A stretch of DNA of 6,244 nt from 2-01-FULL-49-22 sp964639445 (GTDB lineage Bacteria > Patescibacteriota > Saccharimonadia > Saccharimonadales > UBA10212). The notes under the pieces are model-generated. The model ran no database searches. It saw only the letters and a list, made by a program, of their open reading frames with translations, and was not told where the DNA came from. This document shows positions 5,052 through 6,244 of this stretch, piece by piece. Position numbers and translations under genes: made by a program. The stretch's first letter is position 1, and every line of letters starts with the position of its first letter. The stretch is from positions 1 through 6,244 of the forward strand of contig CAZXDA010000041.1 in the NCBI GenBank assembly GCA_964639445.1, read 5' to 3'.

Positions 5052-6230
5052 ATGCGCCGTAAATTATTGACCTTTATTTTAACCTTAGCGACTGTGCTAA
5101 CTGTTGCTGGATTTTGGTTGTACAACAGACCGCTGTCTGAACTGAAGCCCCAAGTGACTCTTAGTCAACCGGTGGCCGCTCAAGCAGCACAACTACCATG
5201 GCCAAATTACAGCCAAGCTGCCTTCGGAGCTGTAGGATTTGGCGTGCTGGCATCAAACAATGCATCTTCTCCGGTACCGATTGCCAGTATTGCCAAAGTT
5301 ATCACCGCTTTAGCCATACTTAAGGAAAAACCGCTGCAACCCGGCGAGCAAGGACCCTTAATTACAATTACTGACGCTGATGTCCAAGCCTATAATGAAT
5401 ATCTGGTTAAAGACGGCTCAGTCTTACCGGTTAAAGTGGGTGAACAAATCAGCGAATATCAGGCCTTACAGGCTATGATGCTGCCATCTGCCAATGATAT
5501 TGCCGATACGGCTGCGCGTTGGGCATTTAATTCGATTGACAATTACGTGGCTTATGCCAATCAATTTGTAAAAAATCTGGGTATGATCCAAACTGCTGTG
5601 ACTGATGCCAGCGGCTTCTCCCAGCAGACGGTCTCTACAGCCAAAGATTTAATTCTGCTGGGAGAAGCCGCGCTTAAAAACCCGCTACTGGCGCAAATAG
5701 TCAATCAAAGCGAAGCCGAGTTTCCGGGCGCTGGAACCATCAAAAACATCAACTGGCTGCTTGGATCAGATGGAATCGTAGGTATTAAAACGGGCAATAC
5801 CGACCAGGCCGGCGGTTGCTTTTTGCTTGCCGCCAAACGTCTAATAGCCAACCAGCCTGTAGTAGTAATTGGCGCATTTTTAGGCGGCCCGACACGCGAT
5901 CAGGCTATGAATGATGCTCGCAATTTTATCGTAGCCGCTGATAGGAACTTCGAGGTTTCTACTGCAGTTATTGCCAATCAAGCTGTTGGCCGTTATAACC
6001 TACCGTGGGGCGGTAGTATTGAAGCTATTGCATCTAATGATTTAAAGATGCTCAATTGGAAGCCTAATCCTAAACCCATCAACGTCAAGCTGGAAAATGT
6101 AATCATACCAAGCTCTAAAGATTTAGTTGTTGGCTCAGTTAAAGCAAGTAGCGCTGATACCAAACCGGTGTTGGTATTGTTAAAAGATCCTGTACCACCA
6201 CCGCCCGAAACCTGGCGCATCTGGCACTGA
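5052..6230 (+). CDS. D-alanyl-D-alanine carboxypeptidase, S11 family (low-molecular-weight penicillin-binding protein)
   Basis: A serine peptidase acting outside the membrane that removes the terminal D-Ala from peptidoglycan pentapeptides and so limits cross-linking. The 392-aa protein has a short basic start and one hydrophobic segment (about 5-23), either a signal peptide or an N-terminal anchor. All three penicillin-binding motifs are present: S79-I-A-K82 (nucleophile and general base), S146-A-N148 within MLPSAND, and K246-T-G248. The S11 pattern between them is normal, with LGM..T...DASGFS (about 176-190) and STAKDL. Residues about 285-375 probably form the C-terminal beta domain of the PBP5 type; the tail is proline-rich (VPPPPE) and shows no PBP5-like amphipathic anchor helix. 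The ATG at 5052 has no Shine-Dalgarno site, but no better in-frame start lies upstream. It is divergent from lemA and ends in TGA. dacA would be the nearest name, though which paralogue is unknown. Confidence 0.94.
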   Translation: MRRKLLTFILTLATVLTVAGFWLYNRPLSELKPQVTLSQPVAAQAAQLPWPNYSQAAFGAVGFGVLASNNASSPVPIASIAKVITALAILKEKPLQPGEQGPLITITDADVQAYNEYLVKDGSVLPVKVGEQISEYQALQAMMLPSANDIADTAARWAFNSIDNYVAYANQFVKNLGMIQTAVTDASGFSQQTVSTAKDLILLGEAALKNPLLAQIVNQSEAEFPGAGTIKNINWLLGSDGIVGIKTGNTDQAGGCFLLAAKRLIANQPVVVIGAFLGGPTRDQAMNDARNFIVAADRNFEVSTAVIANQAVGRYNLPWGGSIEAIASNDLKMLNWKPNPKPINVKLENVIIPSSKDLVVGSVKASSADTKPVLVLLKDPVPPPPETWRIWH

Positions 6231-6244
6231 TTCTGTACAATAAC

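Noticed and set aside
5993..6220. 75-codon minus-strand frame within the carboxypeptidase gene
   Set aside because: Antisense to the C-terminal domain of a clear S11 gene; its Gly/Thr-rich translation looks like a shadow.
2603..6230. UGA recoding (Gly or Trp) as in some CPR lineages
   Set aside because: The membrane protein and carboxypeptidase genes end sensibly at TGA, tryptophan is encoded by TGG, and no gene needs read-through of TGA.
6231..6244. A TACAAT resembling a -10 element after the carboxypeptidase stop
   Set aside because: Only 14 bases remain, with no downstream gene or -35 visible to support it.

Overview
The window reads as a compact bacterial chromosome segment, most likely from a Candidate Phyla Radiation (Patescibacteria) organism, with Saccharibacteria or Parcubacteria as the best guesses. 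The pointers are the style of the NAD-dependent ligase, a LemA/M48-protease pair, a polytopic membrane protein with a long lysine/arginine-rich N-terminus, very short intergenic gaps, overlapping genes and weak or absent Shine-Dalgarno sites. UGA serves as a stop codon in at least two genes, so the UGA=Gly code of Gracilibacteria/Absconditabacteria does not apply. The assignment is inferred from sequence style; no marker gene here proves it.

Layout. The left edge holds the 3' end of a plus-strand redoxin/peroxiredoxin-like gene (stop at 241). One base further is the CCA end of a minus-strand tRNA-Ala(CGC) (243-318), so the two genes converge tail to tail. Next comes an intrinsic terminator (341-365), best read on the minus strand, and a stem-rich imperfect inverted repeat (about 366-484). 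From 504 to 5006 four minus-strand genes lie in the order lemA, M48/HtpX-like protease, a 312-aa membrane protein, ligA. lemA and the protease share one base, a 35-bp gap follows, and the membrane gene and ligA overlap by four bases. A palindromic -10 region (5028-5037) separates lemA from the divergent plus-strand gene for a D-alanyl-D-alanine carboxypeptidase (5052-6230). The last 14 bases hold nothing recognisable.

Function. Most of the window concerns the cell envelope: LemA and the M48 metalloprotease are a recurrent envelope/stress pair, the carboxypeptidase trims peptidoglycan stem peptides, and the 312-aa protein lies in the membrane. The replication and repair ligase appears to be co-transcribed at the distal end of the lemA transcript, with a possible internal promoter before the membrane gene.

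The most notable feature is a 61-bp double-hairpin palindromic repeat (2034-2094) inside ligA. It keeps the reading frame and adds roughly 20-25 residues to the adenylation domain shortly before a catalytic glutamate. ligA also has a TTG start next to four 7-bp tandem repeats, and unusual residues in its NMN-binding Ia domain.
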